Below are positions 60,917 to 64,000 of a DNA stretch of 64,000 bases, in pieces. The stretch comes from Gymnorhina tibicen (Eukaryota > Chordata > Aves > Passeriformes > Artamidae), in contig VXAZ01002109.1 in assembly GCA_013399875.1 (NCBI GenBank), forward strand, positions 2,276,716 to 2,340,715. The letters run 5' to 3'. Under the pieces are notes generated by a model. The model did not search any database and was not told the DNA's origin. It saw only the letters and a program-made list of their open reading frames with translations. Positions within the stretch are counted from its first letter, which is position 1. Each line of letters starts with the position of its first letter. The position numbers were made by a program, and so were the translations under genes.

Positions 60917-63388
60917 TAATATTTCTTAATTTTTTTAAAATCTGCACTTTTTAAACTTGTCCCCAGATTCTGCACATTTGGAAAGGGATTCAAACCTCAG
61001 CTTAAGATGCTGCTCAAGGCAGTTGTGTAGACACCAGTTCTGCACAACAGCCCTTGCATGCAAAAGACAGACAGGCAGCTGCCAGGGATAAGTGTTCCCA
61101 CTTACACTGCCACACATTCCCTAAAATAGGAGTTGAACAGGTCTCCCTCTCTTCCCATCAGCTATTTAGGGGACTTGGTTGATCCCTAAAGTTAGATGAG
61201 AATTCTTTCACTCCAAATTCTAAACTAAGAATAAAGTAACAGTTAAATCTCCTAAGCTATGCACCGAATAATTAATATTTTTAAAAAAATGAAAAAAGTT
61301 CAGAAATATTTGAATCTAAGGGACATTTTTATTTCTATTATAATGTATTATTCGTGTAGGATACAAGCATTACACTATATCCTGATAAAACAAAACCAAT
61401 TAATTAATGTTTGACACTAAATTGAGGCTAAGAAATCAATTTAATTTTCTTTTACTACAAAACCAAAATGATTCCAGGAAAAGTGTTACATCATCTTTTC
61501 ACCACCAGTGGTCCAATAGTAGCTACAAACCACAGAAAGGTTTAATTTCTTGTGCAGGTTATCACATGACAATAAACATCTCTGAAATGGCAGCCTCAGA
61601 AACAACAAATTCCCTAAACTGAGATGACTATCAAGAACCAAGTTCTGTGTAACGAACTTGCCCACTTTTTGATGTTTCATATGTTCCTGTTTTCACATGA
61701 TATCACAAGAAGTCAGCATGACTCTAAAACAGACTTTAAGAAAAGTTACATTCTTTATGTTATGATTGTTATTACAGGAAATCATTACATAAAATACTTA
61801 ATATCTCCAGTCACACTGGATGATTCTAACTTCTGTTTTTACAAATGAGGGAGTCGTTTCACTGGAGTAATTATTTTCCACCAGGCTTTGCCAGTTCAGA
61901 GATAACTACTGCAAGGTTACCCAAAAAGATCTTAAATCCCGGTGGCTTGACACAAGTAGCACACTGCCAGAAAGTCTCACCCCTCACAGAGCTCTGTTAT
62001 TATACATATTTGTAGTTCAGCAGGGAAGGATAACAGTGAGTCAGCCACAGTCACTGCCCCAGGAAGATGATCCCTTCTTGATGTCAATCACAGTGAAGAC
62101 TCTCTCAGTCTTTCACTTGCAGAAAGGCTGCAATGGCCAAGGGACGGTTCAGGAATGCAGTTAGCACTGAGCCACACGAGGTCCTGCTTAAATGTGCTCA
62201 TTTAGGGCTTAAATGCTATTATAATGATGCTACTGAAACAATGTATTACAAACCTAAATGTTTCACTTAAAGGAAAATTTTACTAAACCTTATAAAAGAT
62301 CAAGGTCTAGGGTACTAGGACAAGTAGTTTCCCCTTCTGCTGCTACACAAAATATATTCTTTGGGTCTGGATCAGTGAAAACAGCCTCTGCCTTTCACAA
62401 ACTCAAGATAGTTAGCTTCATATTCTAGTATGGCAGCTTAACCTAATTACATATACCAGAAAAAAAAGGGTTGTTGAAGGAGCATAAGAGGAAACATTGA
62501 TGCCTTCAGCCATGGAATAAGACAGACATTCATCTGCAACATCTTCCCTGGAACTGTACAGGATTATTCAGTCTGAGGCCTGATTTTGAACTCTTTGTAA
62601 TGATGACAATCCTAATACTAATAATGTTTGGAACAGGCAAATGCATCTTAAATAGTAATGCTGGAGTCATCATTAAACTTACCATGTGCTCTTGACATTA
62701 GACCACAGCAGGATCACCATGGATTGCTGGTACACTTTGGTTTCTGCAAGAATCTGCTCAGTAGGGGCATTCAAAATGCTGCTCCCATAGGTATTTGTAC
62801 CTGTAGAGCCTATTAACATCAGCTATAAAGACAGGCACACAGCCAACCATCTCACCTGCCTTCTTCAGACCCATCCTTTGTTGAAGTTCCCCAATTTCAC
62901 AAGGATTCAGGTGTATTTAAAACATGTGATACAAAAAAGAGTATCAGACTGCATTTTTTCACTGAATACACTTGTTTTCCAAAGATTTTGTGAAGAAAGA
63001 CATTGTATTTTTATTGAGATCCATTATTATTTTCATTATCATTGCTGCTACCATTATCACTCATTAGTAAAATGAAGCACAGAAATCGGATGGGCAAAGA
63101 AAACACTCTGATCAGGGGAAAAGTGTGAATTTTAAATATGCTGTTGCATCTACAGACTTATTTGGCATTACAAATACACTTTGTTTCTATAAATTGAAAA
63201 CTGCTTTAAACCAGTGATGAAGTTATTTCTTCATCAAGGAAGTTAATATGTTTTTCAGAGAATTGTGGATTATAATGTGTGGACAATGAAAGGAAAAGTA
63301 CTTATTTCTGTGAATTGTTAACTTGCTGGTGGTTCTGCTCTAACATTAATGCTCTGCAGGTATTGCTTGCAAGGGGGTTTATGGTACA
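60917..63388. other. Non-coding DNA, no gene seen
   Basis: AT-rich with ORFs under 75 codons. A CAT/ATT-rich patch lies near 63022-63060. Confidence 0.5.
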
Positions 63389-63421
63389 AATATATATTGA
63401 AATATATAATATATATTGAAA
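63389..63421 (+). repeat. TA-rich 14-bp direct repeat, period 19
   Basis: AATATATATTGAAA occurs at 63389-63402 and at 63408-63421. Confidence 0.8.
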
Positions 63422-63552
63422 ACTTTGCTTTTAATGCAAAACTCCTTTTTAACTAATTCCTGCACTGTTACAGGAATATAGTAAGGCACCTGAAGCCATA
63501 AAAACATTCAAGATCTCCCATAAAACTTAATAATGGACAAACTGGTTTGTCT

Positions 63553-63586
63553 CAAAATATACAAAAATATTTTTTTGTATATTTTG
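63553..63586. repeat. AT-rich hairpin, 15-bp stem, 4-nt loop
   Basis: CAAAATATACAAAA at 63553-63566 is the exact reverse complement of TTTTGTATATTTTG at 63573-63586, with one more A/T pair inside. A CTC/GAG pairing continues outside after a 4-base bulge. It could be a remnant of a small palindromic element or a chance fold of AT-rich DNA. Confidence 0.75.
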
Positions 63587-63963
63587 GACTGAGATGTTAC
63601 ATGCCAGGTTTCCACTTGGAAAAAAAAAAAATTAGTGATTCCTACTACTACAAAATACTGAAAATGAAGGTTCATAATGGAAATGCTGACCAACTATTTA
63701 CTTCGCCCATGCTAGCTAGAAATATAAATGCTCTCAGACACTCTGTAAAAATCTGAAGCTTTCTTTTATAAATTCTGCTTCCATAACCAAAAATTAATAA
63801 CCACCTTTCCCAGCTTTTAGGATCAGTACAGATATAAGCACAGAAATTCCTATCTTACAAATTTCCTGACTTCCCAGAACAGTCTGGAAGCAGGAATTAT
63901 TGTAAGTCATCAATGAAGCTGTCTTATAAGAAGTGCTAAGAAAGCATGAATTACACTATTAAT
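63587..63963. other. Non-coding DNA, no gene seen
   Basis: A12 run at 63620-63631, otherwise unremarkable. Confidence 0.5.
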
Positions 63964-64000
63964 GTTTGGGGGTTTTTTGGTTGTTTTTTTGGGTTTTTTT
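63964..64000 (+). repeat. G/T-rich tract cut by the window edge
   Basis: GGGGG, GG and GGG blocks separated by T6-T7 runs. This is the same type of tract seen at several other places in the window, here cut by the right edge. Confidence 0.75.

Noticed and set aside
60751..60993. Phe/Gly/Val-rich minus-strand ORF
   Set aside because: It is the translation of the A/C-rich low-complexity tract.
1..64000. Search for tRNA, rRNA, U6, CRISPR arrays, prokaryotic operons, viral genes or long terminal repeats
   Set aside because: No characteristic motif of any of these was found by eye; a diverged LTR could still be missed.

Overview
The window looks like vertebrate, most probably avian, nuclear DNA that is non-coding throughout. 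The main evidence is three CR1 (chicken repeat 1) LINE fragments, one still ending in the CR1-type 8-bp tail. There are no Alu, B1/B2 or L1 sequences, the DNA is A+T-rich by eye, and CpG is scarce outside two tiny clusters. A non-avian sauropsid (crocodilian, turtle) cannot be excluded, because CR1 and MIR-type SINEs are shared with those groups. There are no operons, ribosome binding sites, CRISPR arrays, tRNAs or rRNAs that I can see.

Layout. 1-1251: AT-rich, with a TA-rich left edge. 1252-1440: an old MIR-type SINE. 1441-12480: single-copy-looking AT-rich DNA with a few short repeats and small hairpins. 12481-13152: a compact interval with a TATA-like box, an ATG in strong Kozak context, an 82-codon ORF, an AATAAA and an A-tract. 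13153-20819: nothing recognisable as a gene. 20820-21370: an old CR1 on the + strand. 21371-33039: mostly featureless, with one 11-bp perfect hairpin. 33040-33272: an isolated CpG-dense patch with a consensus splice donor on the minus strand. 33273-41703: featureless apart from microsatellites and some ORFs of chance-like length. 41704-42204: the best-preserved CR1, minus strand, with an open frame for the ORF2 C-terminus. 42205-48253: a 13-bp perfect hairpin and a direct duplication. 48254-48393: a short CR1 3' end, minus strand. 48394-64000: AT-rich DNA with one GC-richer interval (51690-52060), a five-CpG knot (59602-59618), an A/C-rich tract with 6-bp flanking repeats (60811-60916) and a G/T-rich right edge.

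No open reading frame has a protein I recognise except the CR1 one. The longest other ORF is 162 codons. A rough estimate for random sequence of this composition (about one stop per 15 codons, six frames, 64 kb) gives a longest ORF of some 130-150 codons, so the ORF lengths do not argue for genes. The interval is best read as a gene desert or the inside of a very large intron. I found no novel biological system. The most testable leads are the 12.5-13.15 kb mini-unit, the 33.1 kb CpG patch and the 44.05 kb hairpin.
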